64,000 bases of DNA from Streptomyces physcomitrii (GTDB lineage Bacteria; Actinomycetota; Actinomycetes; Streptomycetales; Streptomycetaceae), in contig NZ_JAAWWP010000026.1 in the NCBI RefSeq assembly GCF_012273655.1, positions 1 to 64,000 on the forward strand. Direction: 5' to 3'. Of this stretch, positions 45,690-54,975 are shown piece after piece. A model generated the notes under the pieces. The model did not search any database and was not told the origin of the DNA. It was given only the letters and a program-made list of their open reading frames with translations. The stretch's first letter is position 1. Each line of letters begins with the position of its first letter. The position numbers and the translations under genes are program-made.

Positions 45690-46019
45690 ACGCGCCTGCC
45701 CGGGGCGCGCCCGTTGCCCCCGCCCCGCCTACGCGTGAGTAGAACTCGCCGGTATCCCTGACGTGCACCTCGGTGACCGGCGCGAATTCCGTGACGCGCA
45801 GGGTCTTGCGGGAGCTTCCGGCGAGGAGTACGAATACCCGGACCTGAGCGTTGTTCATGTTGCCGGTGCGGTCAGCGCCGCTCACCGGTACGAGGGGGGA
45901 TCCCTGTGTCCTCGGCCGCCTGCCGCCCATGTCGGCACGCGGCCGATTTTACGGCAACTCCCTTGTTCCCGCGTGCAGTTGATGTGCCGTCACCCCCCCA
46001 CGTCCGACAGGAGAGACAC
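45690..46019. other. Gap between GntR and ceramidase genes
   Basis: 330 bp. It should contain the ceramidase promoter. A - strand frame beginning MNNAQVRVFVLLAGSSRK at 45858 has fair codon bias for about 44 codons but then runs antisense through the GntR gene; I did not call it. Nothing else clear is seen. Confidence 0.4.
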
Positions 46020-48083
46020 ATGGACCCAGAGGCAGGGCAGGGGCGCAGCAGGCGTACGGTCCTCAAGGCCGGGGCGGTCGCCGGGATCGGGGCCGCCGCC
46101 GGGGGGTACGCCGCCGCGCACCCGGCGAGCGCGGCGCCCCGCGCCGCGGCGGCGGAGGGCTATCTGATCGGCCGGGGCATCGCGGACGCCACCGGTGAGG
46201 TGGCCGAGGTCGGGATGATGGGCTACGGCCGCGCCGACCAGCAGGCCGAGGGGCTGCACACCCGGCTGCGCGCCCGCTCCTTCGTGGTCGTGGACCAATC
46301 CACCGGCAAGCGGGTCCTGCTCTGCGTGGTCGACTCCCCGATGATCTTCGAGAGCGTGCACCAGGCCGTACTGCGCGGGCTGCGCGAGCGCTTCGGCGAG
46401 CTGTACACCCAGCAGAACGTGATGCTCACCGGTACCCACACCCACGCCGGCCCCGGCGGCTACTCGCACCACTTCCTCTACAACGCCACCACCTTCGGCT
46501 TCCACCAGAAGACCTTCACGGCGGTCACCGACGGCATCCTGGAGTCCGCCGAACGCGCCCACGCCGATCTCGCCCCCGGCGAACTCTTCCTCAGCCACGC
46601 GGAGTTGAAGGGCGTCAGCGCCAACAGGTCAAAGGTCGCCTTCGACCTCAACAAGGACGACATCAAGGCCCACTTCCCGGACGCGGTCGACCCCCACTCC
46701 TCGCTGCTGCGCCTCGCCCGCGAGGGCCGCACCGTCGGCGCCGTCAACTGGTTCCCGGTGCACGGCACCAGCATGTCCGGCGACAACCGCCTCATCAGCG
46801 CCGACAACAAGGGCTACGCCGCCTACCACTGGGAGCGCGAGGTGGAGGAGGTCGACTACCTCGCCGACACCGACCCCTCCTTCGTGGCCGCTTTCGCCCA
46901 GACCAACAGCGGCGACATGTCGCCCAACACCGACCTCCGACCCCCCACCACCCCCGAGGACTTCGCGCACACCCGGCAGAGCGGACTGCGCCAGTACGAG
47001 GCCGCCGCGGGCCAGTTGGCCAAGGGCCGCAGGCTCAGCGGCGCGGTCGACGCCCGGCTGGTCTACATCGACCTCTCCGACGTCGAGGTGGCCCCGGAGT
47101 TCACCGGCGACGGCCGCGCCCACCGGACCTCGCTGCCCTGTATCGGCGCCTCGATGGCCGCCGGGAGCCTGGAGGACGGCCCCGCCTTCCCCGGCTTCGA
47201 GGAGGGCGAGAACCCCTTCTGGGACGCGATCTCCGACTCCCTGATCTACACCGCCTCACCCGAGCTGAAGCAGGCGCAGGCGCCCAAGGACATCTTCGTA
47301 CCGGTGGGCGAGGTCAACAAGATCTACCCCTGGGTGCAGGAGCAGGTCCCGGTCCAGCTGGTGCGCATCGGCGGCCTCTACCTGATCGGCATCCCCGGCG
47401 AGGTCACCATCGGCGCCGGGTACCGGCTGCGCACCGCCGTCGCCGCGATCGTCGGCGCCGACCTCGACGACGTCCTGGTCGCCGGGTACGCCAACTCCTA
47501 CTTCCACTACGTCACCACCCCCGAGGAGTACGACTCCCAGCAGTACGAGGGCGGCAGCACCCTCTTCGGGCGCTGGCAGCTGGCCGCGCTGACCCAGACC
47601 GCCGCCCAGCTCGCCACCGCCCTGCGCGAGGGGAAGGAGCTGCCGCCGGGCCCCGGTTCACCCGACCTCTCGGGCAAGCAGCTGGTGCTCCAGCCGGGCG
47701 TGGTCCTGGACGCGCCGCCGCTGCTGAAGCACTTCGGCGACGTGCACGTCCAGCCGCGCGAGAACTACACCGCGGGCGAGCAGGTGGAGGTGGTCTTCGC
47801 CGGTGCGCATCCGGGCAACGACCTGCACCGCGGCGGGAGTTACCTCGAGGTGCAGCGGCTGGAGGGCGGCGACTGGCGCACCGTCGCCGACGACGGGGAC
47901 TGGTCCACCAAGTTCCGCTGGCAGCGGGACGGGGTCGCCGCCTCGAAGATCACGGTCACCTGGGACATCCCGGCGGGCACCCCCGCGGGCCGCTACCGGG
48001 TGCGCTACCACGGCGAGGCGAAGCCGCTGGCCGGGAAGATCGAGTCCTTCACCGGGACCTCGGCCCTCTTCCAGGTGCGCTGA
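46020..48083 (+). CDS. Neutral (alkaline) ceramidase, Tat-secreted
   Basis: 687-residue enzyme that hydrolyses the amide bond of ceramide to sphingosine and fatty acid. The N-terminus is a twin-arginine signal (RSRRTVLKAG followed by a hydrophobic stretch and ASAAP), so it is exported folded. Zinc-site motif GTHTHAGPGGYSHH, catalytic Ser near residue 297 in NSGDMSPN, C-terminal immunoglobulin-like domain (GEQVEVVFAGAHPGNDLHRGGSYLEVQR). ATG at 46020 has GGAGAG upstream. Streptomyces do not normally make sphingolipids, so the substrate is likely environmental. A hairpin follows the gene. Confidence 0.95.
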   Translation: MDPEAGQGRSRRTVLKAGAVAGIGAAAGGYAAAHPASAAPRAAAAEGYLIGRGIADATGEVAEVGMMGYGRADQQAEGLHTRLRARSFVVVDQSTGKRVLLCVVDSPMIFESVHQAVLRGLRERFGELYTQQNVMLTGTHTHAGPGGYSHHFLYNATTFGFHQKTFTAVTDGILESAERAHADLAPGELFLSHAELKGVSANRSKVAFDLNKDDIKAHFPDAVDPHSSLLRLAREGRTVGAVNWFPVHGTSMSGDNRLISADNKGYAAYHWEREVEEVDYLADTDPSFVAAFAQTNSGDMSPNTDLRPPTTPEDFAHTRQSGLRQYEAAAGQLAKGRRLSGAVDARLVYIDLSDVEVAPEFTGDGRAHRTSLPCIGASMAAGSLEDGPAFPGFEEGENPFWDAISDSLIYTASPELKQAQAPKDIFVPVGEVNKIYPWVQEQVPVQLVRIGGLYLIGIPGEVTIGAGYRLRTAVAAIVGADLDDVLVAGYANSYFHYVTTPEEYDSQQYEGGSTLFGRWQLAALTQTAAQLATALREGKELPPGPGSPDLSGKQLVLQPGVVLDAPPLLKHFGDVHVQPRENYTAGEQVEVVFAGAHPGNDLHRGGSYLEVQRLEGGDWRTVADDGDWSTKFRWQRDGVAASKITVTWDIPAGTPAGRYRVRYHGEAKPLAGKIESFTGTSALFQVR

Positions 48084-48129
48084 GCCGCCCGCCCCGACCC
48101 GGGGCCGCCCCGCCCCGGCGGCCCCGCCC

Positions 48130-48173
48130 GCTCCGGTACCGTCCCGGCCCCCCGTACGGGACGGTACCGGAGC
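48130..48173. terminator. Terminator after ceramidase gene
   Basis: A 17-bp perfect inverted repeat (48130-48146 with 48157-48173) with a 10-nt loop starts 46 bp after the stop. Confidence 0.8.
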
Positions 48174-48249
48174 ACTTCTCTGCCCGGCGGCACCCGAAGG
48201 CGGCCCGGCGGGCACCCGAAGGCCGCTCGGCGGGCGGTCAGGCGGGCGT

Positions 48250-49026
48250 TCAGGCGGCGGGCTGCGCCAGTTCCCCCGCGAGCCACACCGGCACCCCGCC
48301 GAGCAGCCGCAGCAGCCGCCCGGCCTCGGCGCGCAGCCTGCTCGCCTCCGGCTCCGGCTCGACCCCGGCGAGGGCGGCGAGGGCCGGCGCCGCGCCGATC
48401 AGGTAGCCGAGCTCCTCACGTATCCGCAGGGACTCCGCGAAGCCGTGCCGGGCCTCCGTCAACTCGCCCTCGTGCAGGGCGATTCCGGCGAGGTGGCGCC
48501 AGGTGAAGGAGAGCAGCAGCGCGTCGCCGCGCGCCCCGGCGGCCGCGTGGGCGCGGCGGTAGGCGGCGCGCGCGGACTGCCGGGAGTCGGCGAGGTTCTC
48601 GGCGACCAGACCCCGGCGGAAGTCGAGCAGCGCCCGGCCGGGGGAGCCGGGGGCGAGCAGCGCCGCGGCCCTGCCGAGCGCGGCGCGCGCCTCGTCGGCG
48701 CGGTCGCGCACCCCCATCAGCGTGGCCGCGTAGGCGAGATGGCCGCGCTCGCAGGCGGCGGCGCCGCGCTCCTCGTCGCTGCGCGCGGCGGCCTCGGCGA
48801 AGCGGAGCGCGTCCTCGGCCTCGCTCCAGCCCTGCCGGGTGTACAGGCAGCGCTCGACGAGCAGCGCGGCGCGGTGCAGGGCGGCGTCCGCCCGCAGGGC
48901 CGCCGAGGGTTCGAGCAGGGCCGCGGCGTCCGTCCAGCAGGCGCGGGAACGCAGCCGCCATACCGCGGTCTGGAGTGGATCGTCGCTTGCGGTCGTTCCC
49001 TCGCCAGACACGGCGGTGTCCGCCAC
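48250..49026 (-). CDS. TPR-like helical repeat protein, function unknown
   Basis: 258 residues from the GTG at 49026, which has GGGAGGG seven bases upstream. Ala/Arg/Leu-rich helical repeats of tetratricopeptide type run through most of the chain (e.g. EDALRFAEAAARSDEERGAAACERGHLAYAA; ARHGFAESLRIREELGYL). No enzyme motif, signal or membrane segment. It resembles the repeat part of large regulators without their ATPase and DNA-binding domains. Likely a protein-interaction module; partner unknown. Confidence 0.75.
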   Translation of the reverse strand: MADTAVSGEGTTASDDPLQTAVWRLRSRACWTDAAALLEPSAALRADAALHRAALLVERCLYTRQGWSEAEDALRFAEAAARSDEERGAAACERGHLAYAATLMGVRDRADEARAALGRAAALLAPGSPGRALLDFRRGLVAENLADSRQSARAAYRRAHAAAGARGDALLLSFTWRHLAGIALHEGELTEARHGFAESLRIREELGYLIGAAPALAALAGVEPEPEASRLRAEAGRLLRLLGGVPVWLAGELAQPAA

Positions 49027-49155
49027 GTTGCCCTCCCGAACGCGTGCCTCGTCATTGAGTCGTGGCGGCATCTCAGCACGGAAGAGCGGCCGGGGCCAAG
49101 AGGCTGGGTGAAAGAATTCACAAAGTATGCGGCCGGGTCCGGTGGACGGCGGGAA

Positions 49156-50835
49156 TCAACTCATGCGCAGCGCGAGGAAGAAGTCCAGCTTGTCCTCCAG
49201 GCGGGAGAGGTCCCGGCCGGTCAACTGCTCGATCCTGCCCACCCGGTAGCGCAGCGTGTTGACGTGCAGATGCAGCCGGGCCGCGCACCGCGTCCAGGAG
49301 CCGTCGCAGTCCAGGAAGGCCTCCAGGGTGGGGATCAGCTCCGCGCGGTGGCGGCGGTCGTAGGTCCGCAGCGGGTCGAGCAGCCGGGCGGTGAAGGCGC
49401 GCCGTACGTCGTCGGGGACGAAGGGCAGCAGCAGGACGTGCGAGGCCAGCTCCTGGTGCCCGGCGGCGGTGACCCGGCCCGGGCGGGCGGCGGCCACCCG
49501 GCGGGCGTGCCGCGCCTCCTCCAGGGCGCCGCGCAGCCCCTCCGCGGAGTGCACGGCGGCGCTCACCCCCATCGTCAGGCGCCCGTCCTCGGCGAGCCCG
49601 GCCGCCAGCGGTTCGCGGACCGCGGCGAGCAGCGGCTCCGCCTGGAGGGCCGTGTCCGCGTCCTCGCCGCCGCGGCCGGGCAGCGGGACCAGGGCGACGG
49701 CCTCGCCGCCGGTGTGCGCCACCGCGATCCGGTCGGCCCGCTCCGCCGTCGCCGAGGGCGCGTCGAGCAGCATCTCCTCCAGGAGCGCCTGCGCGGCGGC
49801 CCCGTGCGCGCCCTCCTCGTCCGCGCCCTGCTCCCCGGCCGCCCGCCAGTCGATACGGGCCACCACGACCTGCCAGTGCGGCGCCGCCCCGACCCCCGGC
49901 AGCAGCACGGGCGCGGCGACCCGCAGCCGGGCGGCCGTCTCGGCGGGCGGGGCGCCGGACTGGACCAGTTCGAGGACCTCCTGCGCGAGGCGGCGGCGCA
50001 CGGTGCGGGCGGCGTCCCTGCGGTCGCGCTCCACGGCGATCAGCTGGGTGACCCCGTGCAGCAGGTCCAGGCGCTCGGCGGGCCAGTCCGCGGTCTCCGC
50101 CTCCACCGCGAGCAGCCAGTCGGAGAGCACGCTCTCGCGTATGTCCCGCCCCGCCGCGTCGCTGCCGCGCACCGGGAAGAGCGCGTAGGCGGTGCCGTCC
50201 ACGGTGACCCGGTGCGGCGGCCGGGACCCGGCGCGGGTGGCCGCGAGGTGCGCGGTGGCCAGCCGGGCGCAGGTGCCGGCGTCCAGGGCGGGTCCGCCGG
50301 GTCCCGAGCCCGCGAGCAGCCGGCCCGCGGGGGAGAGCACCCAGGCCCGCAGGTCCAGGTCGGAGCCGAGCAGGTCGAGGACGACCTGGGGTCCGCCGCC
50401 CGCCGGGCCCGGGCTCATCAGGCGCCGGTGCCGGTCCACCACGGCGGCCAGGTCCCCGGCCCGCTCGCCGGAGACCTGCCGTACGACGTGCTCGGTGACG
50501 GTCGCGAAGGCCACCGACTCGTGCACCGCGAAGAGCGGCAGCCGGTGCCGGGCGCAGGCCTGCACCAGGTCCTCGGGGATGTCGCCGAGTTCGGCCTCGC
50601 CGACGGCGAGCGCGGCCGCCTTCGCGGCGGCGAGGATGCGTACGAAGGGCTCGGAGTCGGCGGGCGTGCGCCACCAGGCGAGGCCGGTGAGGACCAGCTC
50701 GCCGCCGGAGAGGTAGCGGCTGGGGTCGCGCAGGTCGGTCGTCATGACCCCGCGGACCGTGCGCTCCAGCTCGGCGCCGCCGCCGAGCAGCCGCAGTCCG
50801 AGCGCGTCGGTGTCGAGCAGAGTGCGCAGCCGCAT
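49156..50835 (-). CDS. PucR-family transcriptional regulator
   Basis: 559 residues from the ATG at 50835. N-terminal PucR domain (MRLRTLLDTDALGLRLLGGGAELERTVRGVMTTDLRDPSRYLSGGELVLTGLAWW), central GGDEF-like/ligand region, and C-terminal PucR helix-turn-helix (LEAFLDCDGSWTRCAARLHLHVNTLRYRVGRIEQLTGRDLSR). The family controls purine catabolism, and the divergent neighbour is a xanthine dehydrogenase operon, so it most likely regulates that operon. The ribosome binding site is weak. The intervening region carries a perfect 18-bp palindrome. Confidence 0.9.
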   Translation of the reverse strand: MRLRTLLDTDALGLRLLGGGAELERTVRGVMTTDLRDPSRYLSGGELVLTGLAWWRTPADSEPFVRILAAAKAAALAVGEAELGDIPEDLVQACARHRLPLFAVHESVAFATVTEHVVRQVSGERAGDLAAVVDRHRRLMSPGPAGGGPQVVLDLLGSDLDLRAWVLSPAGRLLAGSGPGGPALDAGTCARLATAHLAATRAGSRPPHRVTVDGTAYALFPVRGSDAAGRDIRESVLSDWLLAVEAETADWPAERLDLLHGVTQLIAVERDRRDAARTVRRRLAQEVLELVQSGAPPAETAARLRVAAPVLLPGVGAAPHWQVVVARIDWRAAGEQGADEEGAHGAAAQALLEEMLLDAPSATAERADRIAVAHTGGEAVALVPLPGRGGEDADTALQAEPLLAAVREPLAAGLAEDGRLTMGVSAAVHSAEGLRGALEEARHARRVAAARPGRVTAAGHQELASHVLLLPFVPDDVRRAFTARLLDPLRTYDRRHRAELIPTLEAFLDCDGSWTRCAARLHLHVNTLRYRVGRIEQLTGRDLSRLEDKLDFFLALRMS

Positions 50836-50991
50836 GCAGGTGCCGCCGATCCGTGTCGAGGTCTCGCCGGCAGGAGGGGGAGCCCGCGTGCCGGTGCCGC
50901 GGGCGGGGCCGGCGCGTCGTTCATACGAATCTACAAGATGCCGCCGCTGGCCAGCCAACTCCTTCGGGGCTTCGGTGACTGACCCCGGCGG

Positions 50992-51009
50992 AGTACACCG
51001 CGGTGTACT
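50992..51009. promoter_or_regulatory. 18-bp perfect palindrome in the pucR-xdh gap (candidate operator)
   Basis: AGTACACCGCGGTGTACT is fully symmetric and lies between the divergent pucR and xanthine dehydrogenase genes, directly before the GGAGGG at 51010-51015. Position suggests a repressor or activator site for the xdh operon. Confidence 0.6.
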
Positions 51010-51091
51010 GGAGGGACCTCGTGTGCACACATCCGAGGGACCGGGCAGCGGTCCGCCGCCCGCGGCGGACACCCCAGGAAGCGAGCGGCTG

Positions 51092-51982
51092 ATGGAGTTC
51101 CTGCGTCCCACGAGCTGGTCCGAGGCGCTGGCCGCCAAGGCGGCGCACCCCGAGGCGGTCCCCCTCGCGGGCGGCACCGATGTGATGGTCCAGCTCAACT
51201 TCGACCACCTGCGGCCCGCGCACCTGCTCGACCTCGGCCGGGTCGCCGAGCTGGGCACCCACGAGCGGGACGGGGCGCAAGTGCGGATCGGCGCCTCGGT
51301 GCCGTACACCACCCTGATCGAGGAGCTGCGGGAGGAGCTGCCCGCGCTCGCCCTCGCCGCGCACACCGTCGCCTCCCCGCAGATCCGCAACCGCGGCAGC
51401 GTCGGCGGCAACCTCGGCACCGCCTCGCCCGCCGGTGACGCGCACCCGGCGCTGCTCGCGGCGGGCGCCGAGGTGGAGGCGGAGTCGGTGCGCGGCCGCC
51501 GCCGCATCCCGATCGACGACTTCTACACCGGGGTCAAGCGCAACGCCCTCGCCCCCGACGAACTCATCCGCGCGGTACGCGTCGACCGGGCCACCGGGCC
51601 GCAGCAGTTCGCCAAGGTCGGCACCCGCAACGCCATGGTGATCGCGGTCTGCGCCTTCTCCCTCGCCCTGCACCCCGACCGCAGGAGCGTCCGCACCGGC
51701 ATCGGCTCGGCGGCGCCCACCCCGGTGCGGGCCGGGGCCGCGGAGGACTTCCTGACCGCCGTCCTCGACGAGCACCGCTGCTGGGAGACCGGACGGCCGC
51801 CGCCCCCGTCCGCGGCGGCCCGCTTCGCGCAGCTGTGCGCCGAGGCCTGCCGCCCCATCGACGACGTACGCGGCACCGCCGACTACCGCCGCCACGCCGT
51901 CGCCGTCCTCGCCCGCCGCACCCTGCACTGGACCTGGACGTCCTACGGCGAGCGCGCCCGCAGCACCGAGGGAGCAGCCTGA
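51092..51982 (+). CDS. Xanthine dehydrogenase, FAD-binding subunit
   Basis: FAD subunit of a three-part molybdenum hydroxylase, passing electrons from the 2Fe-2S centres to NAD+. From the ATG at 51092 it has 296 residues and begins MEFLRPTSWSEALAAKAAHPEAVPLAGGTDVMVQLN, like its relatives. FAD motifs AGGTDV and SPQIRNRGSVGGNLGTASPAGD are intact. A GTG at 51023 has a much better ribosome binding site (GGAGGG, seven bases) and would add 23 residues; the start is therefore uncertain. Stop overlaps the next gene (ATGA). Confidence 0.9.
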   Translation: MEFLRPTSWSEALAAKAAHPEAVPLAGGTDVMVQLNFDHLRPAHLLDLGRVAELGTHERDGAQVRIGASVPYTTLIEELREELPALALAAHTVASPQIRNRGSVGGNLGTASPAGDAHPALLAAGAEVEAESVRGRRRIPIDDFYTGVKRNALAPDELIRAVRVDRATGPQQFAKVGTRNAMVIAVCAFSLALHPDRRSVRTGIGSAAPTPVRAGAAEDFLTAVLDEHRCWETGRPPPPSAAARFAQLCAEACRPIDDVRGTADYRRHAVAVLARRTLHWTWTSYGERARSTEGAA

Positions 51983-52530
51983 TGCGAGTGAACCTTGTGG
52001 TCAACGGGCGCCGCCAGGAGGCGGACGACGTCTGGGAGGGCGAGAGCCTGCTCTTCCTGCTGCGCGAGCGGCTCGGCCTGCCGGGCGCCAAGAACGCCTG
52101 CGAACAGGGGGAGTGCGGCTCCTGCACGGTCCGCCTGGACGGCGTCCCGGTCTGCGCCTGCCTGGTCGCCGCGGGCCAGGCCGAGGGCCGCGAGGTGCTC
52201 ACCGTCGAGGGCCTCGCCGCCCGGCACGCGGGCACCCCCGGCGCACCGACCGGCGCCGAGGAGGCCGCCCGCTGGCGGGCCCGCCCGGCGGACTCGGCGG
52301 CCCCGCTCGCCCCCGTGCAGCAGGCCTTCCTGGACGCCGGGGCGGTGCAGTGCGGCTTCTGCACCCCCGGGCTCCTGGTCGCCGCCGACGAACTCCTGGA
52401 GCGCGAGCCGAGCCCCAGCGACGCCGACATCCGCGAGGCGCTCTCCGGCAACCTCTGCCGCTGCACCGGCTACGAGAAGATCATGGACGCGGTGCGCCTG
52501 GCGGCCGCCCGGCAGAGCGAGGCGGGCTGA
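51982..52530 (+). CDS. Xanthine dehydrogenase, 2Fe-2S subunit
   Basis: 182 residues. Plant-type ferredoxin cluster Cys set (NACEQGECGSCTVRLDGVPVCAC) and the second, hydroxylase-specific cluster (QCGFCTPG ... NLCRCTGY). Carries electrons from the molybdenum cofactor to FAD. Start overlaps the preceding stop by one base, and the Mo subunit follows after 3 bp, so the three subunits are cotranslated. Confidence 0.95.
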   Translation: MRVNLVVNGRRQEADDVWEGESLLFLLRERLGLPGAKNACEQGECGSCTVRLDGVPVCACLVAAGQAEGREVLTVEGLAARHAGTPGAPTGAEEAARWRARPADSAAPLAPVQQAFLDAGAVQCGFCTPGLLVAADELLEREPSPSDADIREALSGNLCRCTGYEKIMDAVRLAAARQSEAG

Positions 52531-52533
52531 ACC

Positions 52534-54933
52534 ATGGCGACCCGGGCGACGAAGACCACCGACACCACCTGGCTGCGGCCCACCGGCACCCCCGGCGGCA
52601 TCGGCGAATCCGCGCCGCGCCCCGACGGCACCCTGAAGGTCACCGGGGAGTTCGCCTACTCCTCCGACATGTGGCACGAGGACATGCTCTGGGGCCGCCT
52701 GCTGCGCGCCCCGCTCGCGCACGCGGAGATCGTCTCCCTGGACACCACCGAGGCGCTCGCCCTGTCCGGGGTGCACGCCGTGCTCACCTACGAGGACCTG
52801 CCGGCCCCGGTCCGCCACTACGGCCTGGAGATCCAGGACACCCCGGTGCTCGCCCGCGACCGGGTCCGCCACCACGGCGAGCCGGTGGCCCTGGTCGCCG
52901 CCGACCACCCCGAGATCGCCCGCCGCGCGGCCGCCCTGATCCGGGTCGAGTACCGCGAACTCCCCGTCGTCACCGACGAGTCGAGCGCCACCGCCCCCGG
53001 CGCCCCGGTCCTGCACCCCGACCGCGAGGACCCGCACGCCCCCCATGTGCCGCACCCGAACATCCTGCACCGCCAGCCCGTGCTGCGCGGCGACGCGGAG
53101 GCGGCGGCCGCCCGCGCCGATGTGATCGTGCGCGGCGACTACGAGTTCGGGATGCAGGACCAGGCCTTCCTCGGGCCGGAGTCGGGGCTCGCGGTGCCGG
53201 ACGAGGACGGCGGCGTCGACCTGTATGTCGCCACCCAGTGGCTCCACTCCGACCTGCGGCAGATCGCGCCGGTGCTCGGACTGCCCGAGGAGCGGGTGCG
53301 GATGACGCTCGCCGGGGTCGGCGGCGCCTTCGGCGGGCGCGAGGACCTGTCCATGCAGATCCACGCCTGCCTGCTCGCGCTGCGCACCGGGCGCCCGGTG
53401 AAGATGGTCTACGACCGCTTCGAGTCCTTCTTCGGCCATGTGCACCGCCACCCGGCCCGGCTGCACTACGAGCACGGCGCCACCCGCGACGGCCGCCTCA
53501 CCCACGTCCGCTGCCGGATCGTCCTGGACGGCGGCGCCTACGCCTCCACCTCGGCCGCCGTGGTCGGCAACGCCGCCTCCCTCGCGCTCGGCCCGTACGC
53601 CGTCGAGGACGTCGCCCTCGAAGCGCTCGCCCTCTACACCAACAACCCGCCCTGCGGGGCGATGCGCGGCTTCGGCGCGGTGCAGGCCTGTTTCGCCTAC
53701 GAGGCGCAGATGGACAAGGTGGCCGCCGAACTCGGCCTGGACCCGGTGGAGTTCCGCCGGATCAACGCCATGGAGCAGGGCACCGTCATGCCCACGGGAC
53801 AGCGGGTGGACTCGCCCGCCCCGGTCGCCGAACTCCTGCGCCGGGTCAAGGCGCGCCCGCTGCCGCCCGCCGAGCCCTGGCGGTCCGAGGGCGCGGACGG
53901 CCCCGACATCCGGCTGCTGCCCGGCGGCCTGTCCAACACCACCCACGGCGAGGGCGTGGTGCGCGGGGTGGGCTACGCGGTCGGCATCAAGAACGTCGGC
54001 TTCTCCGAGGGCTTCGACGACTACTCCACCGCCCGGGTCCGCCTGGAGGTGCTCGGCGGTGAACCCGTGGCCACCGTGCACACCGCGATGGCCGAGGTCG
54101 GCCAGGGCGGCGTCACCGTGCACACCCAGATCGCCCGTACCGAACTCGGCGTCCAGCGGGTGGCCCTGCGCCCCGCCGACACCGCCATCGGCTCCGCCGG
54201 GTCCACCTCGGCCTCCCGTCAGACCTACGTCACCGGGGGAGCGGTCCGCGAGGCCTGCGTCCAGGTCCGCGCGGAGGTGCTCGCCCGCGGGCGGCGGCGC
54301 TTCGGCGACCGGCACCCCGCCTGGTCCGGCCCCGGCCTCGGCCTGGACGGCGGCAAGGTGGTCACCGCCGAGGGCGAGGTGCTCGCCGCGGTGGCGGACA
54401 TCCTCGGCGAGGAGGCCGTCGAGCAGGAGGTGGAGTGGCGCCACAGGCCCACCCGTCCCTTCGACCGGCACTCGGGCCAGGGCGACGGCCATGTGCAGTA
54501 CTCCTTCGCCGCGCACCGGGCGGTCGTCGACGTGGACACCGAACTCGGCCTGGTACGGGTGGTGGAGCTGGCCTGCGCCCAGGACGTCGGCAAGGCGATG
54601 AACCCGCAGGCCGTGGTCGGGCAGATCCAGGGCGGCACCGTGCAGGGCCTCGGCATGGCGCTGATGGAGGAGATCCTCGTCGACCCGGCCACCGCCCAGG
54701 TGCGCAACCCCTCCTTCACCGACTACCTGATCCCCACCATCCTCGACACCCCCGAGCTGCCCGTCGACGTCCTCGAACTCGCCGATCCGCACGCCCCCTA
54801 CGGGCTGCGCGGCGCGGGCGAGGCGCCCACCCTCTCGGCCACCCCCGCCGTGCTCGCCGCGGTACGCGCCGCCACCGGTCTCGCCCTCACCCGGACACCG
54901 GTGCGTCCCGAGCACCTCACCGGCTCCGGCTGA
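52534..54933 (+). CDS. Xanthine dehydrogenase, molybdopterin-binding subunit
   Basis: 799-residue catalytic subunit that hydroxylates hypoxanthine and xanthine to urate. N-terminal a/b-hammerhead region (ESAPRPDGTLKVTGEFAYSSDM), molybdopterin-binding loops (GGAFGGREDLSMQIHACLLA; GAMRGFGAVQACFAYE), and the catalytic Glu in GLRGAGEAPTLSATPAV near the C-terminus. The operon and the PucR neighbour support a purine substrate; another aldehyde or heterocycle cannot be excluded from sequence. Confidence 0.95.
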   Translation: MATRATKTTDTTWLRPTGTPGGIGESAPRPDGTLKVTGEFAYSSDMWHEDMLWGRLLRAPLAHAEIVSLDTTEALALSGVHAVLTYEDLPAPVRHYGLEIQDTPVLARDRVRHHGEPVALVAADHPEIARRAAALIRVEYRELPVVTDESSATAPGAPVLHPDREDPHAPHVPHPNILHRQPVLRGDAEAAAARADVIVRGDYEFGMQDQAFLGPESGLAVPDEDGGVDLYVATQWLHSDLRQIAPVLGLPEERVRMTLAGVGGAFGGREDLSMQIHACLLALRTGRPVKMVYDRFESFFGHVHRHPARLHYEHGATRDGRLTHVRCRIVLDGGAYASTSAAVVGNAASLALGPYAVEDVALEALALYTNNPPCGAMRGFGAVQACFAYEAQMDKVAAELGLDPVEFRRINAMEQGTVMPTGQRVDSPAPVAELLRRVKARPLPPAEPWRSEGADGPDIRLLPGGLSNTTHGEGVVRGVGYAVGIKNVGFSEGFDDYSTARVRLEVLGGEPVATVHTAMAEVGQGGVTVHTQIARTELGVQRVALRPADTAIGSAGSTSASRQTYVTGGAVREACVQVRAEVLARGRRRFGDRHPAWSGPGLGLDGGKVVTAEGEVLAAVADILGEEAVEQEVEWRHRPTRPFDRHSGQGDGHVQYSFAAHRAVVDVDTELGLVRVVELACAQDVGKAMNPQAVVGQIQGGTVQGLGMALMEEILVDPATAQVRNPSFTDYLIPTILDTPELPVDVLELADPHAPYGLRGAGEAPTLSATPAVLAAVRAATGLALTRTPVRPEHLTGSG

Positions 54934-54975
54934 CCCAGACTCGGGACCCGGCCCTCGTACCGACGGGAGAAGCAG

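Noticed and set aside
45690..45858. Short - strand frame beginning MNNAQVRVFVLLAG
   Set aside because: Codon bias is fair for 44 codons, but there is no ribosome binding site and the frame continues antisense through the GntR gene.
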